Shown: in pieces, positions 1 through 8,871 of the stretch
Numbering within the stretch: the first letter of the stretch is position 1
Layout: each line of letters opens with the position of its first letter
Translations under genes and position numbers: made by a program
Notes under the pieces: model-generated
Databases searched by the model: none
Seen by the model: the letters and a program-made list of their open reading frames with translations, nothing else
Told to the model about the DNA's origin: nothing
Source: PFJX01 sp964466195
GTDB lineage: Bacteria; Pseudomonadota; Gammaproteobacteria; Burkholderiales; Thiobacillaceae
DNA length: 64,000 nucleotides
Direction: 5' to 3'
NCBI GenBank assembly: GCA_964466195.1
Contig: CAYXMQ010000009.1
Span: forward strand, 54,712-118,711

Positions 1-12
1 ATAGGGTGGGTG

Positions 13-1215
13 TCAGCGCGGTTTCACGCGCGCACCGTCGCTGAGCATGTCGTCCGGAAGACTGACCACCTGGGCGCCGACAGAAAGCCCCGACAGCAAC
101 TGCGTCGCCAGCCCCGCACGCTGACCGGTTTCGACCGGCGTCATGCGGGCTCGCCCGCCCTCCACCACGAATACGGCCCAGCCCGCACCGTGACGGAACA
201 GCGCGCTGGTCGGCAGTTGCAGCACGTCTTCGCCTTCCCACAGCACAAAGCGCGCTTCAACCCGGTAGCCGTCACCTAGCCGCTGCCATGCTGCGCGCGG
301 CGAGGTGATATCAACAATAATCCGCACCCGCTGTTCCTCGACGCCAAGCGCCGATATCTTGGTAAAGCCGCTCGGCTCCACCACGCGCACCGTGCCCTGC
401 ACAGGCTGATCGCCGCCCCAGCGGTCAAGAATCACCCTGGAGCCGGGGGCGATCTTGACCGCGTGGGTGGACAGCACTTCCACTTCGACTTCAAGGGTTT
501 CGGGATTGCCGATCTCGAGCAGCGGCTGGCCGGTCGCCACCGCGCCTTCGCTTTCGTGCAGCAGTTTGAGCACGCGTGCGGCTACCGGCGCGCGGACCTG
601 AAACTGCTCGGCCAAACCGCCTGCCTGCAAGCGAGTTGCGTTGGCAACGGCGGCGCGCGCCATGTCCAATTCGAAACGCGCCACTTTGACCGCGTGCGCT
701 GCAGCCTGCTGGACCGCCAGAGTGCGGGTTTCCGCGCTGCGCGCGGTGTCAAGCGCCTGCGCCGACAGGAAATTGGACTGCCGCAAGGATTCGGCCCGCC
801 CCCGCTCCTGCTGCGCCAGTTCTGCCGCAGCCGTGGCGGCGTGGGCGTTTTCCTGCGCCACGGCCAGCGCCGCCCGCGCGGCGCTGGCCTGCGCCTGTGC
901 CTGGGCTCGGGTGCGCGGATCGAGCGCCACCGAACGCGCCGGTTCGATCACCGCCAGTACCTGACCGCTCGCCACGGCATCGCCCGCCTTGAGGTCGAGG
1001 CGGCGAACGTAGCCCGCGACCGGCGCTGACACCTGATAACGCTCGCTCACGCGGGTCTTGCCCTCTTCCTCCACCGTCACCGTGAGTGGTGCGCGTTTCA
1101 CTTCGGCGATATCCACCGGCAGCGCACGCGGCATGAAGCCATAGACGAGCCCCGCCCCAACCAGGACGATGGTTGCCAGCATTCCCATTTTTGCGCGTAA
1201 CAGCATGATCGGCAC
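13..1215 (-). CDS. HlyD/MacA-type periplasmic adaptor of an ABC exporter
   Basis: A 400-residue membrane fusion protein expected to link an inner-membrane ABC permease to an outer-membrane channel. One N-terminal hydrophobic helix (about residues 10-28) anchors it with the rest in the periplasm. Two half-lipoyl segments, VSAPVAGYV near residue 62 and VRAPVAARV near 208, flank a long Ala/Gln/Glu-rich coiled-coil hairpin (about 95-205). A beta-barrel region follows. It is the last gene of a three-gene minus-strand operon and starts 6 bases after the permease stop. No outer-membrane factor gene is visible before the window edge, so the exporter may use a TolC-like protein encoded elsewhere. The substrate cannot be read from the sequence. 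The family call is firm. Confidence 0.88.
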   Translation of the reverse strand: MPIMLLRAKMGMLATIVLVGAGLVYGFMPRALPVDIAEVKRAPLTVTVEEEGKTRVSERYQVSAPVAGYVRRLDLKAGDAVASGQVLAVIEPARSVALDPRTRAQAQAQASAARAALAVAQENAHAATAAAELAQQERGRAESLRQSNFLSAQALDTARSAETRTLAVQQAAAHAVKVARFELDMARAAVANATRLQAGGLAEQFQVRAPVAARVLKLLHESEGAVATGQPLLEIGNPETLEVEVEVLSTHAVKIAPGSRVILDRWGGDQPVQGTVRVVEPSGFTKISALGVEEQRVRIIVDITSPRAAWQRLGDGYRVEARFVLWEGEDVLQLPTSALFRHGAGWAVFVVEGGRARMTPVETGQRAGLATQLLSGLSVGAQVVSLPDDMLSDGARVKPR

Positions 1216-1221
1216 TCTGCC

Positions 1222-3591
1222 TTATTCGCGTGTTTTCAATACCGCCACCAGGTCCAGCCGGCCTAACCGCAGCCATAGCAACAGCCCGGACAGCAGCGCG
1301 GAGACGAGGATGACACTCGCGCCCATGGCGTAATTTTCCGGCGTCAGGATCAGCGGCAGCCGGTAAAGCTCGCTCTTGAACGCCACCACCAGAATGCCGA
1401 CCAGCCCCACGCCGACCAGGAAGCCGACCGGAATCGCCGCCAGCGTCAGCAGCGTGAGCTCGCCCAGCAGGATATAGGCGATCTCGCCGCGGGTGAACCC
1501 CAGCACGCGCAGGCTGGCCAGCTCGCGGCCGCGCTCCGACAAGGCGATACGCGCGCTGTTGTAGACCACGCCGAAGCCGATGGCGCCGGCCAGCAGCGTG
1601 GACACCAGCGTGTAGAACAGGATGAATTCGCCGATGGTGGCGTAGAAACTCTGGATCGCTGCGACATTGGCCACCATGCCGAGCACGCGCGGCCGATCAT
1701 GCAGTTTTGCGTAGAGCGCCGCTTCCGCACCCGGCTGCACCGCCAGATAGGCGCCGGATACCGTGCGGCCCTCGCGCATCAGCGCGTTCAGCGAATCCTG
1801 CTGCATATAGGCCGACACGCCCAGGTACTGTTGGGTAATGCCCAGCACCGGCACCTGCCGCACCGGACGGCTGCCTTCCAGCACTTCCACCGTCAGCATG
1901 TCGCCCGGCTTCACGTGCAGGATTTCATTGGCCAGATGATCGGTCAGCACCACGCCGCCCGGCTGCAGTTCAATCGGCTGCAGCTTGCTGTTGAGCGAGC
2001 GATGCAGCTCGCCTTGCGGCTGGATGCCGAACAGCGCGGCGCGGTGCTGGTGGTGCTCGAAGCGCAGGATTGCCGGCACATCGCGAAATCCCTCGACGAA
2101 ATCGACGCCCGGCAGCGCAGCCAGTTCGTGCAGCGCACGCCCGGAGGTCGGCTCGATGAAGGCGAGCGCCAGATCCTCGCGCGACGCCTGGCGGAACTGC
2201 ACGTCGACCATGAAGTCGATCGCGCCCTTCTGGTAATTGCCCACCATCATCAAGCCGCAGGCGCTGGCGATGCCGAGCACGGTGAGCAGGGATTTCAACG
2301 GGCGCCGCTCGATATGGCGCAGGATCATCCGAGTCGGTGCGGAAAACCAGCGCTGCAGGCCGATACGCTCGATCAGCGTGGTACGGTAGGCCACCGGCAT
2401 TTCCGGTCGCATCCCTTCGGCCGGCCGCAGCCGCGCCGCGCGCGCCACCGAGAACAGCGTTCCGCCCACCGCCGCCAGCGCACTGACGGCAAAGGCAATC
2501 AGGATCACGCCGGTATTGACGGCGTAGTCGAGATAGGGAAAACGGAAAGTCGTTTCATGGTAGACATTGGACAGCCCCTGGCCGAACCAGGCGCCGAGCA
2601 CCACGCCAGCTGCCACGCCCAGCGCCGCCATCAACAACACCAGCTTGACGAAGTGCGCACCGATCGCCAGATAGCTGTAGCCGAAGGCCTTGAGGATGGC
2701 AATCTGCTCGCGCTGCAGTGCGATCAGCCGGCTCAGCACCACGTTGAGCAGAAAGGCGGCCACCCCGAGAAAGATGGCCGGAAAAATGGTGGCCATGGTC
2801 TGCAGCTGCTTCAGCTCTTCGGTCAGGAAGCGGTTGGAAAACTGGTTCTTGCGGCCGTAGGCGCCGGTGCCGCCATAGGGGGCCAGCACCGCATCGACGC
2901 GGTCGATCACATCCTGTTCCTGCGCATCGCGCGCCAGCGTCAGGCTGACCTGATTGAAGGCGCCTTCCATGTCGTAGGCCGCGGCCAGGGCATTGCGTCC
3001 CATCCACAGCACGCCGTAGCGCTTGAAATCGGGGAACATGGCGCCCGGCGCGATCTGGTAGACGTATTCCGGCGACACCGCGACGCCGACTACGGTCAGT
3101 TGCTTGCGCTTGCCGTTGATGATGGCGGCGAGCGTGCCGCCCGGCTGGAAACCATGCGCGTCGGCAAAGGTTTCGGACAGCACCACCTCGTCCGCGCTCC
3201 ATGGCTGCACTGTTCGCCCGCGCTTGATATACAGCCCGTTGAGCTGCGCCGCACCGACATCCGGCAGCGACAGCAGCAGGCCGGTAATGGGGTCGGAAAA
3301 CCCCGCCACCTCCAGCTTCACCCCCGCCCGCACCCGCGTCTCCAGGCGCTCCACGCCCGGCAAAGCGGCCAGGCGCTCGGCCAGTGTTTCGGGCGCGCGC
3401 TTCAGACTCGAAAACACCTCGGCAAAACGGTATTCGCTGTAGAAACGGTCGCGTGTCATGACCAGCGAATCGTAGGTGGACAGCGACATCACCATCGTGG
3501 CGATGCCGCCCATGATTACCGCCGCAATCGCCAGCACCTGGCCGCGCAGGTGCCAGAGGTCGCGAAACAGTTTGCGGTCGAGGGTTTTCAT
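1222..3591 (-). CDS. ABC transporter permease with two FtsX domains
   Basis: A protein of about 789 residues with one N-terminal membrane helix, a large extracytoplasmic domain, and two FtsX-type permease modules of several helices each (about residues 265-385 and 655-785). This is the LolC/E-like ABC3 family layout rather than the short MacB form. I chose the ATG giving MKTLDRKLFRDLW because the 22 upstream in-frame residues are Arg-rich and unlike a membrane-protein start, and because this start leaves a normal 10-base gap after the ATPase stop. It should form the membrane part of the exporter with the ATPase (3602-4324) and the adaptor (13-1215). Substrate unknown. Confidence 0.88.
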   Translation of the reverse strand: MKTLDRKLFRDLWHLRGQVLAIAAVIMGGIATMVMSLSTYDSLVMTRDRFYSEYRFAEVFSSLKRAPETLAERLAALPGVERLETRVRAGVKLEVAGFSDPITGLLLSLPDVGAAQLNGLYIKRGRTVQPWSADEVVLSETFADAHGFQPGGTLAAIINGKRKQLTVVGVAVSPEYVYQIAPGAMFPDFKRYGVLWMGRNALAAAYDMEGAFNQVSLTLARDAQEQDVIDRVDAVLAPYGGTGAYGRKNQFSNRFLTEELKQLQTMATIFPAIFLGVAAFLLNVVLSRLIALQREQIAILKAFGYSYLAIGAHFVKLVLLMAALGVAAGVVLGAWFGQGLSNVYHETTFRFPYLDYAVNTGVILIAFAVSALAAVGGTLFSVARAARLRPAEGMRPEMPVAYRTTLIERIGLQRWFSAPTRMILRHIERRPLKSLLTVLGIASACGLMMVGNYQKGAIDFMVDVQFRQASREDLALAFIEPTSGRALHELAALPGVDFVEGFRDVPAILRFEHHQHRAALFGIQPQGELHRSLNSKLQPIELQPGGVVLTDHLANEILHVKPGDMLTVEVLEGSRPVRQVPVLGITQQYLGVSAYMQQDSLNALMREGRTVSGAYLAVQPGAEAALYAKLHDRPRVLGMVANVAAIQSFYATIGEFILFYTLVSTLLAGAIGFGVVYNSARIALSERGRELASLRVLGFTRGEIAYILLGELTLLTLAAIPVGFLVGVGLVGILVVAFKSELYRLPLILTPENYAMGASVILVSALLSGLLLWLRLGRLDLVAVLKTRE

Positions 3592-3601
3592 CTTCGGTCG
3601 C

Positions 3602-4324
3602 CTACCAGGCCAGCTCGCGCGCCGCCTTTTTCGACGGATTGGCGCGGACTTCTGCAATCTTGCCGTCCGACAGCCGAATCACCCGATCGGCCATGTCGGC
3701 GATGCCGACGTTGTGGGTGATCAGCACCGTCAGCGTGCCGAGTTCGCGATTCACCTTTTCCAGAACTTCCAGCACCACCACGCCGGTGGCCGAATCGAGC
3801 GCACCGGTGGGCTCGTCGCACAGCAGCACGGCGGGATTCTTGGCGACTGCGCGGGCGATCGCCACGCGCTGTTGCTCGCCGCCGGAGAGCTGGGCCGGAA
3901 AATGGTCGAGGCGTTTGCCCAGCCCCACCAAGCCGAGCGCGTCTTCCGGCCGCATCGGTGCAGTCGAGATTTCGGTCACCGCAGCGACGTTCTCGCGCGC
4001 CGTCAGGCTGGGAATCAGGTTGTAGAACTGGAATACGAATCCGACGTGCTCGCGGCGAAAACGCGTGAGCTCGGACTCGGACGCGCCGGTCAGCATATGG
4101 TCGAGATAGCGCACCTCGCCGCCGGTCGGGGCGTCGAGCCCGCCGAGGATGTTCAACAGCGTGGACTTGCCGCTGCCCGAGGGGCCGAGCAGCACCACCA
4201 GCTCGCCGCGATTGAGGGTCAGGTCGATGCCGCGCAGCGCATGCACCTCGACCTCGCCCATGCGGTAGACCTTGGTCAGGCCGTGCGCGACGAAAATCGC
4301 AGGATTGGTGTTTTCCGAAGTCAT
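3602..4324 (-). CDS. ABC exporter ATP-binding protein (MacB/LolD-like)
   Basis: A complete nucleotide-binding subunit of 240 residues. Walker A GPSGSGKST is at residues 47-55, the ABC signature LSGGEQQR at 146-153, Walker B VLLCDEPTG with the catalytic Glu at 171, and the switch His in LITHNVGIADMA near the C-terminus. The ATG giving MTSENTN was chosen because the upstream in-frame stretch is not family-like. It is the first gene of the exporter operon and is divergent from the small gene/sqr operon, so the 211-base spacer carries control sites for both directions. The family is known for lipid, lipoprotein or macrolide-type export; which applies here is not visible. Confidence 0.9.
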   Translation of the reverse strand: MTSENTNPAIFVAHGLTKVYRMGEVEVHALRGIDLTLNRGELVVLLGPSGSGKSTLLNILGGLDAPTGGEVRYLDHMLTGASESELTRFRREHVGFVFQFYNLIPSLTARENVAAVTEISTAPMRPEDALGLVGLGKRLDHFPAQLSGGEQQRVAIARAVAKNPAVLLCDEPTGALDSATGVVVLEVLEKVNRELGTLTVLITHNVGIADMADRVIRLSDGKIAEVRANPSKKAARELAW

Positions 4325-4385
4325 GCGATTGATCCTGCCACGCCGCGCTGCAGGTGACCAGCACGCCTGCTGCAACAATAGGGGA

Positions 4386-4456
4386 CGTACCGCCTCAGTA
4401 ACGTGACAGATCGTAAACACGCGATGTCATAAATGGCATGACGCGATGGCGGTACG
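4386..4456. promoter_or_regulatory. Nested inverted repeats upstream of the sqr promoter
   Basis: Outer arms CGTACCGCC (4386-4394) and GGCGGTACG (4448-4456) are perfect 9-base complements. Inside lies a shorter inverted repeat, GTCAT (4426-4430) with ATGAC (4438-4442). They sit about 30-100 bases before the sigma-54 -24 element, where a bacterial enhancer-binding protein would be expected to bind. The activator's identity is inference only; the sites could instead serve the divergent exporter operon. Confidence 0.45.
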
Positions 4457-4481
4457 CCCTCTAATCGCGCTGTCCGCATGC

Positions 4482-4498
4482 TTGGCATGCCGCTTGCA
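4482..4498 (+). promoter_or_regulatory. Sigma-54 (-24/-12) promoter for the small gene and sqr
   Basis: TTGGCATGCCGCTTGCA matches the RpoN consensus TGGCACG-N4-TTGC, with GG at 4484-4485 and GC at 4496-4497 separated by the canonical 10 bases. Transcription would start near 4509, leaving a leader of about 27 bases before the ATG at 4536. The flgB promoter at 50674-50690 differs at only three positions. Confidence 0.8.
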
Positions 4499-4535
4499 TC
4501 AATTGTCTCCCCAAACCCGTATCAAGGATGGAGAC

Positions 4536-4739
4536 ATGACCGACAAGACAACCTGGCAGTTGCAACCCGGCGTGGCGATGAGCCCGGAGGCGGCCGACGA
4601 AGTGGCGAAAATCGCTTGTGCGCTGAAAAGCCTGTCCGCCTACACGGCTTTTGCGATGGAACGCGAGGACTGCCCGGAAGACCTGCAGCAGATCGTTGCA
4701 GACGGGCTCGAGGCCATGGCTCGCGTGTTCGTCTGGTAA
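4536..4739 (+). CDS. Small protein of unknown function preceding sqr
   Basis: A 67-residue soluble, acidic and probably helical protein beginning MTDKTTWQLQPG and ending MARVFVW. I recognise no domain. The ATG at 4536 follows a good ribosome-binding stretch (AAGGATGGAG) and lies about 39 bases after the -12 element of a sigma-54 promoter, so it is the first gene of the transcript that continues into sqr 48 bases later. It has two cysteines (in IACALK and EDCPED) but no CxxC metal motif, signal peptide or membrane helix. Position suggests a role linked to sulfide oxidation or its regulation; that is inference. Confidence 0.65.
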   Translation: MTDKTTWQLQPGVAMSPEAADEVAKIACALKSLSAYTAFAMEREDCPEDLQQIVADGLEAMARVFVW

Positions 4740-4787
4740 GTCGGCGTTGATATCTCACAACTAAAACCCTCGAAGGAGCAATACTCA

Positions 4788-6056
4788 ATGGCTCGTATCC
4801 TGATTCTCGGCGCCGGTATCGGCGGCATGCCCATGGCCTATGAAATGCGCGACAAGGCCCGCGCGGAAGACACGATCAGCGTGGTTTCCAACCTCCCTTA
4901 CTTTCAGTTCACGCCGTCCAATCCCTGGGTGGCGGTCAATTGGCGTAAACGCGACGACATCACGCTGGACATCGCCCCGTTGTTGGAAAAAAAGAACATT
5001 GAATTCATCCCGGTCGGCGCCAAGCGGGTGCATCCGGAACGCAATGTGCTGGAACTGCTGGACGGGCGCGAGCTGGGCTACGACTTTCTGATCATCGCCA
5101 CCGGCCCCAAGCTGGCGTTCGACGAGGTGGAAGGCCTCGGCCCGAATGGCCATACCCGTTCGGTCTGCCAGGTCGAGCACGCCGTCGAAGCCGGCAAGGC
5201 CTGGGAGAACTTCGTCAAGGACCCCGGTCCGATCGTGGTCGGCGCAGTGCAGGGCGCGTCCTGCTACGGCCCGGCGTACGAATTCGCCTTCATCATGGAT
5301 ACCGATCTCAAGCGCCGCAAGATCCGCGACAAGGTGCCGATGACCTTCGTCACCGCCGAACCCTATATCGGCCACCTCGGCCTCGGCGGCGTCGGCGACT
5401 CCAAAGGGCTGATGGAATCGGGCATGCGCGACCGCCATGTGAAATGGATCTGCAATGCCAAGGTCACCAAGGTCGAAGCCGGCAAGATGTTCGTCAGCGA
5501 ACACAACGAGGACGGCTCGGTGAAGAAAGAGCATGAACTGCCGTTCAAGTTTTCGATGATGTTGCCGGCGTTCAAGGGCATCGACGCGGTATTCGGTATT
5601 GAAGGTCTGACCAATCCGCGCGGCTTCATCGTCGTCGACCCGTACCAGCGCAACCCGAAGTACAACAACATCTACAGCGTCGGCGTCTGCGTCGCCATCC
5701 CGCCGGTCGAAGCCACCCCGGTGCCGACCGGCGCGCCGAAAACCGGCTACATGATCGAAACCATGGTCACCGCCACCGCGCACAACATCCGCGCCGTGCT
5801 CGACGGCAAGGAGCCGGATCAAAAAGCGACCTGGAATGCGATCTGCCTGGCCGACTTCGGCGACACCGGCGCCGCCTTTGTCGCGCTGCCGCAGATTCCG
5901 CCGCGCAACGTCAACTGGTTCAAGGAAGGCAAATGGGTGCATCTGGCCAAGATCGCCTTCGAAAAGTACTTCCTGCGCAAGATGAAGAAGGGCACGACCG
6001 AACCGTTGTACGAGAAATATGTGCTTGGCGTGATGGGGATCAAGAAGCTGAAGTGA
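4788..6056 (+). CDS. sqr: Sulfide:quinone oxidoreductase
   Basis: A 422-residue FAD enzyme of the SQR/flavocytochrome c dehydrogenase group that oxidises sulfide and passes electrons to quinone at the cytoplasmic membrane. The N-terminal dinucleotide fold is ILGAGIGG (residues 6-13), and the second FAD segment is ATGPKLAFD (104-112). Three cysteines at C127 (RSVCQVE), C159 (GASCYGP) and C353 (AICLADFG) match the spacing of the catalytic and sulfur-bridging cysteines reported for the Acidithiobacillus ferrooxidans enzyme (C128, C160, C356). The C-terminal amphipathic region FEKYFLRKMKKG would give monotopic membrane attachment. A clear ribosome site (GAAGGAG) precedes the ATG. Together with sox genes at the window's end it marks a sulfur oxidiser. 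The SQR subtype was not assigned. Confidence 0.9.
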   Translation: MARILILGAGIGGMPMAYEMRDKARAEDTISVVSNLPYFQFTPSNPWVAVNWRKRDDITLDIAPLLEKKNIEFIPVGAKRVHPERNVLELLDGRELGYDFLIIATGPKLAFDEVEGLGPNGHTRSVCQVEHAVEAGKAWENFVKDPGPIVVGAVQGASCYGPAYEFAFIMDTDLKRRKIRDKVPMTFVTAEPYIGHLGLGGVGDSKGLMESGMRDRHVKWICNAKVTKVEAGKMFVSEHNEDGSVKKEHELPFKFSMMLPAFKGIDAVFGIEGLTNPRGFIVVDPYQRNPKYNNIYSVGVCVAIPPVEATPVPTGAPKTGYMIETMVTATAHNIRAVLDGKEPDQKATWNAICLADFGDTGAAFVALPQIPPRNVNWFKEGKWVHLAKIAFEKYFLRKMKKGTTEPLYEKYVLGVMGIKKLK

Positions 6057-6094
6057 GGCCGCGCAACTGACTGCCGAAGCGCGCTTGGTCGCTC

Positions 6095-6140
6095 GGCGCC
6101 GGGCGGGACGTCCCCGCGCGCCGTTGGGCGTTCTTGCCCA
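6095..6140. terminator. Possible bidirectional terminator between sqr and prpD
   Basis: The convergent 98-base gap holds an imperfect hairpin (outer GGCGC/GCGCC, inner GGGAC/GTCCC, 6095-6122) and a second small one, TGGGC-GTTCTT-GCCCA (6125-6140). No T-run follows on either strand, so this is only a weak candidate. Confidence 0.35.
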
Positions 6141-6154
6141 GCATGGCCAGGCTG

Positions 6155-7606
6155 CTAGAGCGCGAACAAGCCCATGAACTCCTGCACCGGCGTCGCCTCC
6201 AGCCGCGCCTGATCGGCGCACAGATGATTGAGGGCGGCGCATTTCTTCGGCGACAGCTTGCCGGCGATCGCGGATTCGAACTTCTTGACCAGGATAGGAA
6301 TGCCTTCGCTGCGGCGCAGGCGGTGGCCGATGGGCGCGTCGATGCTGACTTTTTCGGTCGCTGAGCCGTCCTTGAAGAACACCTGCACGCTGTTGCCGAT
6401 ATAGCGCTTGGCGGCTTCCAGGTATTCCTGCGAGAAGCGCGGATTCTCCTTGACCGTGGTGAGGGCGCGCAGACGGTCGATGCGCGGGTCGGCTGCGCCG
6501 GCGTCGGTGTAGTCGGCGGCGGTCAGGCGGCCTTTGATCAAGGGAACTGCGACCATGTACTGGATGCAATGGTCGCGGTCGGCGTAGTTGTTCATCGGCC
6601 CGGTCTTGTCGATGATGCGGCAGCCGGCGTCAGTGGTTTCGATCTCGATGCGTTCGATCTCGTCGAGGCGATCCTTCACCAGCGGATGCAGCTGCAACGC
6701 GCATTCGACGGCGGTCTGGGCGTGGAATTCGGCCGGGAAGCTGATCTTGAACAGGATGTTCTCCATCACATACGCTCCGAATTCCTGGCTGAACTTGAGT
6801 TCGTTGCCGCGGAACAGACTGTCCTGGAAGCCCCAGGTCTTGGCGGTCAGCGCCGACGGATAGCCCATCTCGCCGGTCAGTGCGATCAAGGCCAGATGCA
6901 CGCCGCGCGAACTGGCGTCGCCCGCGGCCCAGGACTTGCGCGAGCCGGTGTTGGGAGCGTGGCGGTAGGTGCGCAGCGAGCAGCCGTCGATCCAGGCGTG
7001 CGAAATGGCGTTGAGCACTTCCTCGCGGCTGCCGCCGAGCAGGCGCGCGGCGACCGCGGTGGAGGCGATGCGCACCAGCATGACGTGGTCGAGGCCGACG
7101 CGGTTGAAGGCATTTTCCAGCGCCGTGACGCCCTGCACCTCGTGCGCCTGGATCATCGCGGCGAGCACGTCGCGCATGACCAGCGGCGCCTGCCCTTCGG
7201 CGAGCCGCTTGCGCGACAGCCAGTCGGCGATGCCGAGTATGGCGCCCAGGTTGTCGGACGGATGGCCCCATTCGGCAGCCAGCCAGGTGTCGTTGAAGTC
7301 GAGGAAGCGCACCAGGCAGCCGATGTCCCAGGCCGCCTTGACCGGGTCGAGTTCGAACGAGGTGCCGGGCACGCGCGCGCCGCCGGGCAAGGTCGCACCC
7401 GGCACGATCGGGCCGAGCAGTTTGGTGCATTCCGGGTAGTCCATCGCCAGCAACGCGCAGGCGAGTGAATCCATCAGGCAATAGCGGGCGGTGTCCATTG
7501 CCAGCGTGGCCTGGCTGGCGTCGTAATCCATGACGTAGTCGGCCATGGTTTGCAGAAGGGTGTCGAACGGCGGGCGGTGGGCGTCACGGATATCGTGGGC
7601 GGACAT
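6155..7606 (-). CDS. prpD: 2-methylcitrate dehydratase PrpD
   Basis: A 483-residue MmgE/PrpD-family enzyme, the usual length. It dehydrates 2-methylcitrate to 2-methyl-cis-aconitate in propionate catabolism, without an iron-sulfur cluster. Family segments include FLDFNDTWLAAEWGHPSDN near residue 103 and GDASSRGVHLALIALTGEMG in the middle. I chose the ATG giving MSAHDIRDAH, which gives the family length and removes 16 residues of non-conserved upstream sequence. It is the last gene of the minus-strand prpE-B-C-D operon, separated from prpC by a 63-base spacer carrying a hairpin repeat. No acnD or prpF is present, so this is the PrpD-type pathway. Confidence 0.94.
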   Translation of the reverse strand: MSAHDIRDAHRPPFDTLLQTMADYVMDYDASQATLAMDTARYCLMDSLACALLAMDYPECTKLLGPIVPGATLPGGARVPGTSFELDPVKAAWDIGCLVRFLDFNDTWLAAEWGHPSDNLGAILGIADWLSRKRLAEGQAPLVMRDVLAAMIQAHEVQGVTALENAFNRVGLDHVMLVRIASTAVAARLLGGSREEVLNAISHAWIDGCSLRTYRHAPNTGSRKSWAAGDASSRGVHLALIALTGEMGYPSALTAKTWGFQDSLFRGNELKFSQEFGAYVMENILFKISFPAEFHAQTAVECALQLHPLVKDRLDEIERIEIETTDAGCRIIDKTGPMNNYADRDHCIQYMVAVPLIKGRLTAADYTDAGAADPRIDRLRALTTVKENPRFSQEYLEAAKRYIGNSVQVFFKDGSATEKVSIDAPIGHRLRRSEGIPILVKKFESAIAGKLSPKKCAALNHLCADQARLEATPVQEFMGLFAL

Positions 7607-7637
7607 GGGGCTTCCTCGGGTTGCGGGTATTGGGGCG

Positions 7638-7661
7638 TCTTCCCCCTCTGTCAAAGGGGGG
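7638..7661 (-). repeat. Copy 1 of a 24-base hairpin repeat in the prp operon
   Basis: Read on the minus strand it is CCCCCCTTT, six variable bases, then GGGGGAAGA. The C and G tracts pair to a short stem. It matches the element at 9791-9814 at 21 of 24 positions but in the opposite orientation. It lies in the prpC-prpD spacer. Confidence 0.75.
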
Positions 7662-7669
7662 TAAAGGCA

Positions 7670-8833
7670 TCAGGGGCGTTGTTCGATCGGCACAAACTTC
7701 AAGTCTTCCGGCCCGGTGTAGTTGGCCGAGGGGCGGATGATCTTGCCGTCGACGCGTTGTTCGATGACATGCGCCGCCCAGCCGGTGGTGCGGGAAATGA
7801 TGAACAGCGGCGTGAACATCGCGGTGGGCACGCCCATCATCGCGTAGGACACCGACGAGAACCAGTCCAGATTGGGGAACATGTTCTTGACGTCCTTCAT
7901 CACCGCTTCCAGCCGGTCGGCCACGTCGTACAGCTTGTGGTTGCCGTGATGGTCGGCGAGGCGCTTGGCGACCGACTTGATCACGACGTTGCGCGGGTCG
8001 GAAATCGTATAGACCGGGTGACCGAAGCCGATGATGACTTCCTTGTTGGCGACCCGGGCGCGGATGTCCGCTTCGGCGGCATCCGGCGAGTCGTAGCGGC
8101 TCTGGATGCCGAACGCGGCTTCATTGGCGCCGCCATGCTTGGGGCCGCGCAATGCGCCGATCGCGCCGGTGATGGCCGAATACAGGTCGGAGCCGGTGCC
8201 GGCGATCACGCGGCCGGTGAAGGTGGAGGCGTTGAACTCGTGCTCGGCATAGAGGATCAGCGAAGTGTGCATCGCGCGCACCCAGATCTCGGGAGGCGCC
8301 GCGCCATGCAGCAGATGCAGGAAATGGCCGCCGATGCTGTCGTCATCCGTTTCGCATTCGATGCGGCGGCCGTTATGGCTGTAGTGATACCAGTAGAGCA
8401 GCGCGGAGCCGAGACCGGCGATCAGGCGGTCGGCGATGTTGCGCGCGCCCAGGGCGGGTTGTTTCTCTTCTTCCGGCAGCAGACAACCCAGCACCGAAAC
8501 GGCTGTGCGCATGACATCCATCGGGTGCGCCGACGCCGGCAATTGCTCCAGCACCGCCTTCAGCGCCGCCGGCAGGCCGCGCAGCGCCTGCAGCTTGGCC
8601 TTGTAGGCCGCCAGTTCAGCGCGGTTGGGGAAATGGCCATGGATCAGCAAATGCGCGACCTCTTCGAATTCGCAGACATCGGCGATGTCGAGAATGTCAT
8701 AGCCGCGGTAGTGCAGATCGTTGCCGGTGCGGCCCACGCTGCACAGCGCCGAGTTGCCGGCGACGACGCCGGACAGCGCAACGGACTTTTTCGGCTTGGG
8801 GGCGGAGTTGGGGATGTCGGGTGTCTCGCTCAT
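7670..8833 (-). CDS. prpC: 2-methylcitrate synthase
   Basis: A 387-residue citrate-synthase-fold enzyme that condenses propionyl-CoA with oxaloacetate. The catalytic triad expected for the family is visible as H233 (PKHGGANEAAF), H272 (GFGHPVYTISDPRN) and D323 (NLDWFSS). GHPVYTISDPRN is more typical of methylcitrate synthases than of the housekeeping GltA, and the operon context supports this. The start giving MSETPDIPNS is preceded by AGGAG on the minus strand. The in-frame open stretch upstream overlaps the prpB coding region in another frame and is not coding. It lies 38 bases after prpB. Confidence 0.94.
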   Translation of the reverse strand: MSETPDIPNSAPKPKKSVALSGVVAGNSALCSVGRTGNDLHYRGYDILDIADVCEFEEVAHLLIHGHFPNRAELAAYKAKLQALRGLPAALKAVLEQLPASAHPMDVMRTAVSVLGCLLPEEEKQPALGARNIADRLIAGLGSALLYWYHYSHNGRRIECETDDDSIGGHFLHLLHGAAPPEIWVRAMHTSLILYAEHEFNASTFTGRVIAGTGSDLYSAITGAIGALRGPKHGGANEAAFGIQSRYDSPDAAEADIRARVANKEVIIGFGHPVYTISDPRNVVIKSVAKRLADHHGNHKLYDVADRLEAVMKDVKNMFPNLDWFSSVSYAMMGVPTAMFTPLFIISRTTGWAAHVIEQRVDGKIIRPSANYTGPEDLKFVPIEQRP

Positions 8834-8871
8834 GGGGTCTCCTGGTGATGTTCTGCGCCGGCAACGTCGAG

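Noticed and set aside
1699..3720. A 673-codon plus-strand open frame across the ABC permease gene
   Set aside because: Antisense to a clear FtsX permease; His/Gln/Arg-rich without domains, and it runs into the ATPase gene.
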